64,000 nt of DNA from assembly GCA_000168995.1 (NCBI GenBank), contig AAUX01000001.1:248001-312000 (forward strand). The letters run 5' to 3'. Origin of the DNA: Methylophilales bacterium HTCC2181 (GTDB lineage Bacteria > Pseudomonadota > Gammaproteobacteria > Burkholderiales > Methylophilaceae). Positions 10,017 through 18,160 of the stretch are shown here, piece after piece. The notes under the pieces were generated by a model. The model did no database searches and was not told the origin of the DNA. It saw only the letters and a program-made list of their open reading frames with translations. The position numbers and the translations under genes are program-made. Numbering within the stretch: position 1 is the first letter of the stretch; each line of letters begins with the position of its first letter.

Positions 10017-11264
10017 TTAAATTATTGATTCACCACGAATGAGATCATTAAAATTTTCTCTCTTTCGTATTTCGATTATTTTATTTTCATCAACAAGAAG
10101 TTCAACCGGACGAACACGGGAGTTATAGTTTGAGCTCATGCTCATGCCGTATGCACCAACATCAACAACTGCAAGCACATTACCTTCCTCCAGCGAGAGC
10201 ATTCTATCTTTGCCGATAAAATCTCCAGTTTCACATACAGGACCCACCACATCAAACTGAGCAGACGACTCACTTGATTGGGACGTGTTAATGATGTCAT
10301 GGTACGCATTATATAATGAGGGGCGCATTAGGTCATTCATTGCCGCATCAATAATTGCAAAGTTCTTTGTGGAGCCTTTTTTTACATACTCAACTTTGGT
10401 TAATAGCACGCCAGCTTTCCCTAAAATTGCTCGCCCAGGCTCAAAAATTATTTTTAGATTTTGTTTTTCTAGAAGTGGGAGTATGGCTTCTGCATATGCC
10501 TTAAAGTTAGGAGGTTTTTCATTTTCATAGTTAATTCCAATACCGCCACCAATATCTAGGTGAGCAATATGAATACCCAAAACTTTTAATTTATCGATTA
10601 TGCCGACAAGCTTAGCAATAGAGTCTATAAATGGAGAAAGCTCAGTAATTTGCGACCCTATATGACAGTCAATTCCTCTTATTGCGATCGAATCCATATT
10701 ATTTGCAATCTTATAAAGCTCAATAGCTTTTTGTTCATCTACCCCGAACTTATTATCTTTTAAACCAGTCGATATGTACGGATGCGTTTTAGCATCAACA
10801 TTAGGGTTAACTCTTACGGAAATATTAGCTATCTTCCCCATTTTCTGAGCAATAGCTTGAATACGATATAGCTCTGGTTCAGACTCAATGTTAAAAGCTA
10901 AAATTTGATGATGAATTGCTAGTTCTATTTCTTTTGACGACTTACCGATTCCAGAAAAAACTACTTTTTTTGGATCTCCTTTAGCTGCAATAACTCTTTG
11001 GAGTTCCCCACCAGAAACAATGTCAAATCCAGCTCCATGATTCGCCAGTAAATTTAATATTGCTAAATTAGGATTAGCTTTAACGGCGAAACAAATAAGA
11101 TGGTTAGAAGTTTTGAAGGCTTCTTCAAAGCTCCTATAGCTATCTAGGATGCTTTTTTTTGAATACACATATGCAGGAGTATCAAATTTTTTTTCTATTT
11201 CATCAACAGCTATATTTTCAATAAAATACTTCCCATTATTTGAATAAATTATTTTATTATTCAT
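10017..11264 (-). CDS. lysA: Diaminopimelate decarboxylase LysA
   Basis: PLP enzyme for the final step of lysine synthesis, meso-DAP to L-lysine. It has 415 residues. The PLP lysine is in CFAVKANPNLAIL near residue 63; other family marks are GGGIGINYE, the phosphate-binding EPGRAI, and the substrate-binding GPVCETGDF with the catalytic Cys. It is a fold-type III barrel followed by a beta domain. The ATG starts 3 bases after the stop of the small lptM gene, an arrangement conserved in many proteobacteria. Confidence 0.98.
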   Translation of the reverse strand: MNNKIIYSNNGKYFIENIAVDEIEKKFDTPAYVYSKKSILDSYRSFEEAFKTSNHLICFAVKANPNLAILNLLANHGAGFDIVSGGELQRVIAAKGDPKKVVFSGIGKSSKEIELAIHHQILAFNIESEPELYRIQAIAQKMGKIANISVRVNPNVDAKTHPYISTGLKDNKFGVDEQKAIELYKIANNMDSIAIRGIDCHIGSQITELSPFIDSIAKLVGIIDKLKVLGIHIAHLDIGGGIGINYENEKPPNFKAYAEAILPLLEKQNLKIIFEPGRAILGKAGVLLTKVEYVKKGSTKNFAIIDAAMNDLMRPSLYNAYHDIINTSQSSESSAQFDVVGPVCETGDFIGKDRMLSLEEGNVLAVVDVGAYGMSMSSNYNSRVRPVELLVDENKIIEIRKRENFNDLIRGESII

Positions 11265-11267
11265 GAT

Positions 11268-11426
11268 CTAGGCAGTTTGATATTCCGTTGAATAAATATC
11301 TGGATGATTGTTATGAGTTTCTGATTGCGGATACCTTTCTTCGGGAATATACAGTGCCCCCTTGGTTCCACAAGAGCTTAAAAATGCTGAGAAAACTATG
11401 AGTGTGATTAATAGTATTTTATTCAT
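11268..11426 (-). CDS. lptM: LptM-like small lipoprotein (YifL family)
   Basis: A 52-codon gene immediately before lysA. The protein starts MNKILLITLIVFSAFLSSC, a lipoprotein signal with lipobox L-S-S-C (lipidated Cys19), and continues CGTKGALYIPEERYP. The CGxKGxLYxP block is the signature of the YifL/LptM family, whose E. coli member assists disulfide maturation of the LPS translocon LptD. The usual place of such a gene is directly upstream of lysA or dapF, as seen here with 3 bases between them. The rest is short and polar. It is easily missed because of its length. Function is by family; the sequence signature is clear. Confidence 0.88.
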   Translation of the reverse strand: MNKILLITLIVFSAFLSSCGTKGALYIPEERYPQSETHNNHPDIYSTEYQTA

Positions 11427-11441
11427 AAGAATATTTTATCA

Positions 11442-11966
11442 TCAAATAGTATGCTTATTTAGCTTATGTTTTAGTAGGGCGTCGCATATAAATGCGCTGA
11501 ATATACCAAAAATTAATGCAGAGATTAAAAACAAGGGTAATAGATTGAATATGCTGTCATGTGGAATAATCCAAAGGCGAGCGATTATAAATTGCCCGAT
11601 GATGTGTCCAAAAGATGCTATTAGGCTTAAGCTGATAATAGAAAAGTATGGTTTGGGAAGTTTTTGAAAGCCATACAACAAGGTAAGACTAAAAAGGGCA
11701 CCAAATAAGCTAAGAAAAAATGTTGGAGACAAGAATGAGCCGACAATAATGCTTGAAACAAAAACTCTAACTATAGAAACCCATGCTGCAGTAGAAAAAT
11801 CAAAACGAACTAGAGAGTATAAAATAATAATATTAGCAATTCCGGGCTTGATGCCGGGTATAGGACTGGGAAGAAAAAATTCTATTACCGATAAAATTAT
11901 CGCAATTGCTGCTAATTTTGCAACCGTATGATCTTTTTTAGTAGGCTTAATAATTAACTGTGTCAT
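11442..11966 (-). CDS. Gx transporter family membrane protein (Hpre_diP_synt_I-like)
   Basis: A membrane protein of about 174 residues with five or six helices. The text 'LSVIEFFLPSPIPGIKPGIANII' near the N-terminus (a helix followed by PxPGIKPGxAN) is the mark of the family called Gx transporter or 'heptaprenyl diphosphate synthase component I', which looks like an ECF-type substrate-binding component rather than a synthase. The frame opens with TTG at 11984, but ATG at 11966 is taken as start. It overlaps the NusG-domain-II gene (20 bases) and lies downstream of apbE, as often seen for this trio. Substrate unknown. Confidence 0.78.
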   Translation of the reverse strand: MTQLIIKPTKKDHTVAKLAAIAIILSVIEFFLPSPIPGIKPGIANIIILYSLVRFDFSTAAWVSIVRVFVSSIIVGSFLSPTFFLSLFGALFSLTLLYGFQKLPKPYFSIISLSLIASFGHIIGQFIIARLWIIPHDSIFNLLPLFLISALIFGIFSAFICDALLKHKLNKHTI

Positions 11967-12333
11967 AACTTTCGCTATTTCCAACTATGGAGATAGTAAT
12001 TTGATTTGGAAGGCAGACAATTGTTTGGTTAACTTTATCGATCCAACCATGATGTATGCAGTACTTTTTGGTACAAGGGGATTTTACAAAGCGGGCCTTA
12101 CCTTCATTAATACTGATTACACTAGAGCCTAAAAAACCAGAAATATTTTTATTAGCAGATTGATTAAGACTGAATATTACTGGATCTTCATAATTGCTTT
12201 CAATTTTTAAGTATTGACCGCTAGGCATATTCCATGATCGAGAGATAGCCCAGAAGATTATAGTCAGAAATGAAATAATTATAAAAGCATCACCTGGCCT
12301 AATAATTTTAATGAATTGAAATAATTTGCTCAT
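11947..12333 (-). CDS. NusG domain II-containing membrane-anchored protein
   Basis: A 128-residue protein with one N-terminal transmembrane helix (about residues 13-32) and an exported NusG-II beta domain. The motif C-x4-C-x-H-H-G (Cys87, Cys92, His94-His95) in SPCTKKYCIHHGW is the family signature, and the fold is usually ended by 'IVCLPNQI'. It has nothing to do with transcription factor NusG beyond the fold. ATG at 12333 is preferred to TTG at 12345. It overlaps apbE by 26 bases and the Gx transporter gene by 20. Such proteins recur with ApbE and Gx transporters; the role is not known. Confidence 0.8.
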   Translation of the reverse strand: MSKLFQFIKIIRPGDAFIIISFLTIIFWAISRSWNMPSGQYLKIESNYEDPVIFSLNQSANKNISGFLGSSVISINEGKARFVKSPCTKKYCIHHGWIDKVNQTIVCLPNQITISIVGNSESYDTVNY

Positions 12334-13348
12334 GGTTTTTCTCAAGCCACCTTATCGATTGATTCATTTTGCTGCTAATTAAAATATTCCCATCAGCTAA
12401 AACGATCATAAAAAAATTAATACCTAGCTTATCTGCCAATTGTCCCTTTTTTAGTTTTGGAGCGATAAATAATGGTTTCGAATATACGTCTGATAGAGTC
12501 CCTGAGTTTTTGGCAGGAGGAATCATTATCGTAGCTGATTGACTATTGTCAGCAGGAAAACCTGTTTGCGGGTTAATCAGATGTGAATACCTTGTCTCGT
12601 CAGCCATAAAGTATCTTTGGTAATCACCTGAGGTACCTATTGACCAACCAGAGGGCAATTCAATGGATGCAATCGCTGAAGGTTTTCGGGGGTGTTGAAT
12701 ACCTACCACCCATTTTCTGTCACCATGCATACCAATCGCCATGATGTTGCCTCCGATATTGACTAATGCATTGCTTATGCTGTTGGTGGCTAGAATTTTT
12801 TTGGCCCGGTCTAATGCGTATCCTTTAGCATAACCGCCCAGATCCAACTGAAAATTTTTGTTTGAACTTGATAACGTGGTTTGGTTAATATGTAAGTCAT
12901 CCATAGTTGACATATTGGCAACAAAATCTTTTATTTTTTCAGTGCTTGGAACATTTTGTTCTGGTGCATCTTGATGAAAACCCCACATTGAAATAAGTTT
13001 TCCCATAGCGGGGTTAAAATAGTTTTCTGACGCCGAGGCTAATATTTTATTTTCATGAATAATGTGTAGAATTTCTTTGTCGTCTACATGAAATTTATCA
13101 CCAGAGGCTAAGGCTTTATTCATGCTCGAAATGAGGCTTTTTTCCCAAGGATGTAAATAGTTATGAAGATATTTGAAATCGTTAAAAATGAGATTGGATA
13201 TATTTTCACTTTTATCTTCCGTTTCCCCGTAAATTTTAATATCTACGATTGTTCCAAATATAAAGTCTTTATATTCATGGACAGGTTTTTTTTGACCGCA
13301 ACTTACGAGAAATATGACAGTAATTAGAAGGAATTTATGAAAGTGCAT
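12308..13348 (-). CDS. apbE: FAD:protein FMN transferase ApbE (lipoprotein)
   Basis: Transfers FMN from FAD to a Ser/Thr of exported redox proteins; acts at the periplasmic face. From ATG 13348 the protein has 346 residues and begins with a lipoprotein signal ending L-V-S-C (Cys17). The frame opens further up at 13396, but that start would bury the signal peptide. Hallmarks: FGTIVDIKIYG, NPAMGKLISMWGF, DLGGYAKGYALDRA, NIGGNIMAIG and SGDYQRYF. No partner with an S-G-A-T flavinylation motif is next to it. It overlaps gshB by 14 bases and leads into the NusG-II and Gx transporter genes. Confidence 0.93.
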   Translation of the reverse strand: MHFHKFLLITVIFLVSCGQKKPVHEYKDFIFGTIVDIKIYGETEDKSENISNLIFNDFKYLHNYLHPWEKSLISSMNKALASGDKFHVDDKEILHIIHENKILASASENYFNPAMGKLISMWGFHQDAPEQNVPSTEKIKDFVANMSTMDDLHINQTTLSSSNKNFQLDLGGYAKGYALDRAKKILATNSISNALVNIGGNIMAIGMHGDRKWVVGIQHPRKPSAIASIELPSGWSIGTSGDYQRYFMADETRYSHLINPQTGFPADNSQSATIMIPPAKNSGTLSDVYSKPLFIAPKLKKGQLADKLGINFFMIVLADGNILISSKMNQSIRWLEKNHEQIISIH

Positions 13349-14258
13349 CAATAATGGTTTTCGAAAAATTAATTTTAGCTTGAGCTTGAATTTCAACCAA
13401 GCCTGTAGGGCTTGTTACATTAATCTCAGTTAGATACTTACCTATGACATCAATACCAACAAAACGGAAGTTATTTTTACGGAGGTAAGGTTTAATAGTG
13501 GCAACAATTGCGATATCGTCCTCTGATAATTTTCTAATAACTCCTTTACCACCTTTTGCTAAATTAGCTCTTATTTCATTGTTTTGAGGAATCCGAGCTA
13601 GTACATAAGGTAAGGGCTCTCCATCAATTAATATAATACGTTTATCTCCGTACTGAATATCGGGAATAAATTTTTGTGCCATGATTAATTGATGATTATG
13701 CAATGTCATTGTTTCTAAAATAACATTCATATTTTGGTCGTTTGATGTCACCATGAATATCCCATTTCCCGCCATACCGTCTACCGGTTTGAGAACAACT
13801 TTCTTATGTTTCTTGATGAAGGTTTTTAATACCTCTTCAGAGCTAGATACTATTGTGGGACTAATGATATCTTTAAATTGTAAAATACTTAACTTTTCAT
13901 TATGGTTTCTAAGGGAGGCACCATCATTAATTACCTCAACACCCTCTGTCTTTATATGGTCAAGTATAAAGGTTAGGTTTAGGTATGCTTGATTAAAGGG
14001 AGGGTCTTTTCTAACAAAAACTTTTTTAAAATTCCTAGTCAGTATTGATTTTTTTTCATTGTGATTTATTTGTGTACTTATATTGTTTACCAAACCGCAT
14101 AAAGCCATCCCTTTAGAATCGGCACCTATGGACAAATCATTAATTTCACAGCAATAAATCTCTTTTTTTTGACGAATAAATTCTTTGATTAATTGAATGC
14201 TGGTGTCTTTTTTTATATTTAGGCTAGATACTTGATCGAGGATAAAAAGATAGCTCAT
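13335..14258 (-). CDS. gshB: Glutathione synthetase GshB
   Basis: ATP-grasp ligase joining gamma-glutamylcysteine and glycine. It has 307 residues, close to E. coli GshB (316). Seen: KPVDGMAGNGIFMV (ATP-grasp loop), MAQKFIPDIQYGDKRIILIDGEPLPYVLARIP-type core and the C-terminal EINVTSPTGLVEIQ. The start ATG overlaps the gshA stop by 4 bases. The N-terminal DPPFNQAYLNLTFILD segment is also typical. Confidence 0.97.
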   Translation of the reverse strand: MSYLFILDQVSSLNIKKDTSIQLIKEFIRQKKEIYCCEINDLSIGADSKGMALCGLVNNISTQINHNEKKSILTRNFKKVFVRKDPPFNQAYLNLTFILDHIKTEGVEVINDGASLRNHNEKLSILQFKDIISPTIVSSSEEVLKTFIKKHKKVVLKPVDGMAGNGIFMVTSNDQNMNVILETMTLHNHQLIMAQKFIPDIQYGDKRIILIDGEPLPYVLARIPQNNEIRANLAKGGKGVIRKLSEDDIAIVATIKPYLRKNNFRFVGIDVIGKYLTEINVTSPTGLVEIQAQAKINFSKTIIDALS

Positions 14259-15538
14259 GAGTTATCTTCCAATTCACGAGCAGCAGCAATTAATGCTAGC
14301 CTTGCGATTACTCCGTAAGCATAAAACCGGTTTGCCTCATCGTCACACGGTCTCCCTTGATCTGGCATAAGGCATGAAGTTTCAAAAGGCTGAGGTATGA
14401 AATGCATGCCAGGAGCATTTAAATTTTCATCTTTATCTTTCGTCGTGTGCACCCTATAAAATCCACCTATAACAAAATGGTCGATCATATAAATAACAGG
14501 CTCAGTTACCGCACCTTCTATAGTTTCTTCTGTATGAATGCCTTCCTGAATAATCACCTCAGTAACTTTGCTACCTTCTTTTATTACAGACATCTTGTTT
14601 CTTTTTTTTCTATTTAGACTAAGCACATCTTCAGCTTTTTTTGCAATCATAATACCCATGCCATATGTCCCAGCATCAGCTTTAATGACCACATAGGGCT
14701 CATGCCGTATTTGGTACTGATCATATTTTTTTTTGATTTTTTGCAGCAGTAATTCGACTTTCGTAAAAAGCTCTTCCTCTCCTTTATGTTCGTGAAAGTC
14801 TAATCCATTTAGCTTTTCAAAATAGGGGTTTATCAGCCAGGGGTCTATTCCAGAAAAACTAGCAAATTCATTTGCTACCGCATTATAGTATTCAAAATGT
14901 TGAGTTTTTCTTCTGGTACACCATCCAGCATGAACAGGCGGAATAATAGTTTGATCAATGTTTTCTAATATCGATGGAATTTCGACAGACAAGTCATTAT
15001 TTAACAATATTGCGCATGGGCGAAACGATGAGCCATCAACATTATTAACAACAAGGCCATGGTTTTTCTTAACGATTGGCTCGATTAAAATAGATTTATT
15101 CCCCTCTAGCTTTAAATTTAATGGCTCTAATATTTCTTTATTTATTGTACCGAACCTAACTTCAAGTCCAGCTTTTTGTAAAATGTTACATAAGCAACTC
15201 AAATGCTCGAGATAGAATGTGTTTCTTGTATGATTTTCTGGAATTATCAATATTTTTTTTGCATCCGGACATATTTTTTCAATTGCTATTGATGCCGCTT
15301 GAATGCTTAAAGGAATAAATGTTTCACACAGATTATTGAATCCTCCTGGAAAGAGGTTGGTATCTACAGGCGCCAATTTAAAGCCCGAGTTTCTTAGGTC
15401 AACCGACGCATAAAATGGTGCTTGATGCTCCTGCCATTGAGTTCTAAACCAATGTTCTATATCGCAGCTATGGTTGACAATGTATTGCTCTAACTTAAAT
15501 AGTTCAGAGCTCATCTCAATATTTAGTTTTGGAATCAC
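14255..15538 (-). CDS. gshA: Glutamate-cysteine ligase GshA (proteobacterial ATP-grasp-like type)
   Basis: First step of glutathione synthesis. This is the type found in beta- and some gammaproteobacteria (as in Acidithiobacillus), not the E. coli GshA fold. Diagnostic text is SVDLRNSGFKLAPVDTNLFPGGFNN near the N-terminus, and VIKADAGTYGMGIM in the middle. The frame opens with ATG at 15568 inside lipA. GTG at 15538 is preferred: it follows the lipA stop by 1 base, has AAGGA 7 bases before it, and gives an N-terminus that matches the family (427 residues). gshB overlaps its end as ATGA. Confidence 0.92.
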   Translation of the reverse strand: MIPKLNIEMSSELFKLEQYIVNHSCDIEHWFRTQWQEHQAPFYASVDLRNSGFKLAPVDTNLFPGGFNNLCETFIPLSIQAASIAIEKICPDAKKILIIPENHTRNTFYLEHLSCLCNILQKAGLEVRFGTINKEILEPLNLKLEGNKSILIEPIVKKNHGLVVNNVDGSSFRPCAILLNNDLSVEIPSILENIDQTIIPPVHAGWCTRRKTQHFEYYNAVANEFASFSGIDPWLINPYFEKLNGLDFHEHKGEEELFTKVELLLQKIKKKYDQYQIRHEPYVVIKADAGTYGMGIMIAKKAEDVLSLNRKKRNKMSVIKEGSKVTEVIIQEGIHTEETIEGAVTEPVIYMIDHFVIGGFYRVHTTKDKDENLNAPGMHFIPQPFETSCLMPDQGRPCDDEANRFYAYGVIARLALIAAARELEDNS

Positions 15539-15539
15539 T

Positions 15540-16475
15540 TTATAGTCCTTGAGCCTGAAGATCTGCATGGTAACTACTTCTTACCATGGGCCCACTTGCA
15601 ACAGAGGAAAAGCCCATGAGCTCTGCTTCTTTTTTTAATAAATCAAAAATATGGGGCTCAATGTATTTTTCTACAGGAAGATGGTGCATGGTGGGTTGAA
15701 GATATTGCCCTAAGGTAATCATATCAACTTTATGCCTTCGCAGATCTTTGAGCACCTGTATAACTTGTTCGTAAGTTTCTCCTAGGCCCAGCATAATGCC
15801 TGATTTAGTAGGTATTTTTGGAAATTTATTCTTAAAATTTAATAAAAGGCTCAAAGAGTGCTGGTAATCTGAACCGGGCCTGACTTGCTTGTAAAGCTCC
15901 GCGATTGTTTCTAGATTATGATTAAATACATCGGGCGGAGCATCGCTGATAATTCCTAGAGCCTTATCCATTCTTCCTCTAAAATCTGGTACTAATGTCT
16001 CTATAGTAATTTCTGGATTTTTTAGCCTTATTTCTTTAATGCAACGAACAAAATGTTCAGCGCCACCGTCCCTAAGATCATCCCTATCTACGCTAGTAAT
16101 AACAACATATTTTAACTTCATATTCAGTATTGTTTGGGCTAAGTTTGATGGCTCATGGATATCAGGAGCCAGAGGTCTTCCATGCCCGACATCACAAAAA
16201 GGACATCGCCGTGTGCACAAATCTCCCAATATCATAAAAGTTGCTGTTCCCTGACTAAAGCATTCTCCAATATTTGGACAGGAAGCCTCCTCACAGACGG
16301 TGTTTAGCTTATTATCCCGTAATAACTTTTTAATACGAGAAAACTCATTAGAATGCGGTAACTGCATCTTTATCCACTTCGGCTTATCCAGCCTTTCCCG
16401 AGGAATAATTTTTATAGGAATTCTTGATGTTTTATCTTTCCCGGTTTGTTTTGTATGTGGATCAGCTTTACTCAT
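15540..16475 (-). CDS. lipA: Lipoyl synthase LipA
   Basis: Radical-SAM enzyme inserting two sulfurs into octanoyl groups on lipoyl domains. The auxiliary-cluster motif C-x4-C-x5-C is [12 protein letters not shown], the SAM-cluster motif C-x3-C-x2-C is [17 protein letters not shown] and '[10 protein letters not shown]'-type text follow. Start: the frame reaches 16508, but ATG at 16475 overlaps the lipB stop as ATGAGTAA, a common coupling form, and gives 311 residues (E. coli 321). The C-terminal ADLQ-AQGL ends one base before the gshA GTG. Confidence 0.96.
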   Translation of the reverse strand: MSKADPHTKQTGKDKTSRIPIKIIPRERLDKPKWIKMQLPHSNEFSRIKKLLRDNKLNTVCEEASCPNIGECFSQGTATFMILGDLCTRRCPFCDVGHGRPLAPDIHEPSNLAQTILNMKLKYVVITSVDRDDLRDGGAEHFVRCIKEIRLKNPEITIETLVPDFRGRMDKALGIISDAPPDVFNHNLETIAELYKQVRPGSDYQHSLSLLLNFKNKFPKIPTKSGIMLGLGETYEQVIQVLKDLRRHKVDMITLGQYLQPTMHHLPVEKYIEPHIFDLLKKEAELMGFSSVASGPMVRSSYHADLQAQGL

Positions 16476-17079
16476 GATATTTTTGTAGGTTATGTTGGAA
16501 GAGCTCAATAATACCTTGAGCGCATTGTTCTTTAGTATAGTCGTTATTAAAACTTGATAGTTGAGTCATAGTTAAATTTTTAAATCCGCAAGGATCGATA
16601 CTGCTAAAAGGATCTAAATCCATATTTATATTCATGCTTAAACCATGATAAGTGAAATGTTTTTTTAATCTTAGTCCAATGGATGCAATTTTACATTCCC
16701 CTATGTATACTCCCGGCGCGTCTTTTTTTGTACAACTTGAGACATTTAATTTAGCGAGAAATTGCATTATAGAATTCTCAAGTAGTGAAACAAATTCTTT
16801 AATCGTGATTTTATACTTTGTTAGATTGATAATCGGATAGATAATTATTTGTCCTGGCCCATGGTAAGTAATCTTACCCCCCCTATCTACAAAAATATGA
16901 TTGATTGAAGTATCAATTGGAAGAGTTAACCCCTTTTTATTTAAACCTATTGTATAGATCGGATGATGCTCTGTAATCCATATTTCACTGTGTTCCGGAT
17001 TGCTTACAACAAAATCTTTCATCGCTAACCATACATCCTCATAGTGCGTAAGACCTAAATTCTTTACTTTGATCCCCAT
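16468..17079 (-). CDS. lipB: Octanoyltransferase LipB
   Basis: Transfers octanoyl from ACP to lipoyl domains. It has 203 residues. Key elements are [11 protein letters not shown], the [18 protein letters not shown] stretch and [17 protein letters not shown] with the catalytic lysine region K-I-A-S-I-G; the acyl-enzyme Cys sits in [13 protein letters not shown]. It forms a unit with DUF493 upstream (2 bases) and lipA downstream (8-base overlap), the usual YbeD-LipB-LipA order. Confidence 0.97.
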   Translation of the reverse strand: MGIKVKNLGLTHYEDVWLAMKDFVVSNPEHSEIWITEHHPIYTIGLNKKGLTLPIDTSINHIFVDRGGKITYHGPGQIIIYPIINLTKYKITIKEFVSLLENSIMQFLAKLNVSSCTKKDAPGVYIGECKIASIGLRLKKHFTYHGLSMNINMDLDPFSSIDPCGFKNLTMTQLSSFNNDYTKEQCAQGIIELFQHNLQKYHE

Positions 17080-17081
17080 AC

Positions 17082-17354
17082 CTATAAAACAAACTTAGTT
17101 TCAGGATAAGAAGACAAATCTTTATATAAATTATCTAATTGCACTTTTGAGGTTACATATATATTACAGGTTAAGCTTATGTAGGTTCCTTGATTGCTCT
17201 CTTTCATGTCTAAAAAGTCTGTACTGAAATTGGGAGCATGTTTTTGGATTATTCGAACTATATTGTCTGTATATTGTTCACTTACAATTCCAATTACCTT
17301 TATCGGGAATTCACAGGGAAATTCAATGAGCGTCTCGGAAGGATCTATAGCCAT
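17082..17354 (-). CDS. DUF493 / YbeD family protein
   Basis: A 90-residue ACT-like small protein of the YbeD (UPF0250) family. FPCEFPIKVIG and the C-terminal YTSLTCNIYVTS-type strand (here TYISLTCNIYVTSKVQLDNLYKDL) are its marks. Its molecular role is unknown, but it is nearly always next to lipB as here. The ATG starts 5 bases after the rlpA stop. In many betaproteobacteria dacC and a D-amino-acid aminotransferase lie between these two genes; here there is no room for them. Confidence 0.9.
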   Translation of the reverse strand: MAIDPSETLIEFPCEFPIKVIGIVSEQYTDNIVRIIQKHAPNFSTDFLDMKESNQGTYISLTCNIYVTSKVQLDNLYKDLSSYPETKFVL

Positions 17355-17359
17355 ATTCT

Positions 17360-18160
17360 TCAGTCTTTAATAATGTAGGTATGGAGGTTAGTTTCAGCAG
17401 CAATAAAGGATGAGGCATTCTCTGCTTCTTCCTTTGTGAGGTAAGGACCAATCAAGACTGAAAAAAGGGAGGACCGTTGCATAATTTTGGACCCAATATT
17501 TTGCTGATAGACTAGGGTATCTAATTTTTTAATGAGAGCTTCTGCATTACTTTCTTCAGAAAAGGCCCCTGCCTGAATATAAAATTTCCTCGAGTCCTTG
17601 TCTTGAACAGTTTCGCTGGATGGATCTATTAGCTCAACTAGAACTCGCTCACTCCCTTTTTCTATAATATCCAGTCGATATGCTGCGGCATAAGATAAAT
17701 CAATAAGGCGGTTTTTAATAAAGGGACCTCGATCATTAACCCGCACAATAACTGTTTTATTGTTAACTAAATTTGTTACTTTGACATAACAAGGAATAGG
17801 AAGAGTTTTATGAGCGGCCGTCATCCCATACATATCGTAAACTTCACCTACGGATGTTTTATTGCCATGATATTTTTTCCCATACCATGAGGCATAGCCT
17901 ATTTCTTTGTACGGCTCAATTTCTCTCATAGGTACATATTTTTCGCCAAATACTTTGTAGGGCATGTTGGCCCGCTTGGCTACTTTCTCTATCTTAGGCT
18001 CCGCATCTTTTATGAGATCTAGATTCTTTGGGATCTCTTTTCCAGGACCATCATCTGAATAATAACCCCCGTCTTTAGATGTTGGATCTGGCCTATCTGT
18101 TGATAAGGATGCGCATCCCGAGAGAAAGGAGAAAATAAGGAAAGTAAATAAACGAGTCAT
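17360..18160 (-). CDS. rlpA: Septal ring lytic transglycosylase RlpA (SPOR-domain lipoprotein)
   Basis: Outer-membrane lipoprotein that cleaves denuded glycan strands at the division site. Lipobox L-S-G-C puts the lipidated Cys at residue 16. The double-psi beta-barrel covers about residues 85-175, with YASWYGKKYHG, S-V-G-E (catalytic Glu), TAAHKTLP (catalytic His region) and VNDRGPF. A SPOR domain, FYIQAGAFSEESNAEALIKKL onward, occupies the last ~75 residues. It has 266 residues and overlaps the rodA stop by one base (TAATG). Confidence 0.95.
   Translation of the reverse strand: MTRLFTFLIFSFLSGCASLSTDRPDPTSKDGGYYSDDGPGKEIPKNLDLIKDAEPKIEKVAKRANMPYKVFGEKYVPMREIEPYKEIGYASWYGKKYHGNKTSVGEVYDMYGMTAAHKTLPIPCYVKVTNLVNNKTVIVRVNDRGPFIKNRLIDLSYAAAYRLDIIEKGSERVLVELIDPSSETVQDKDSRKFYIQAGAFSEESNAEALIKKLDTLVYQQNIGSKIMQRSSLFSVLIGPYLTKEEAENASSFIAAETNLHTYIIKD

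Noticed and set aside
11362-11667. Plus-strand frame opposite lptM and the Gx transporter
   Set aside because: It is antisense to two recognisable genes and has no family features.
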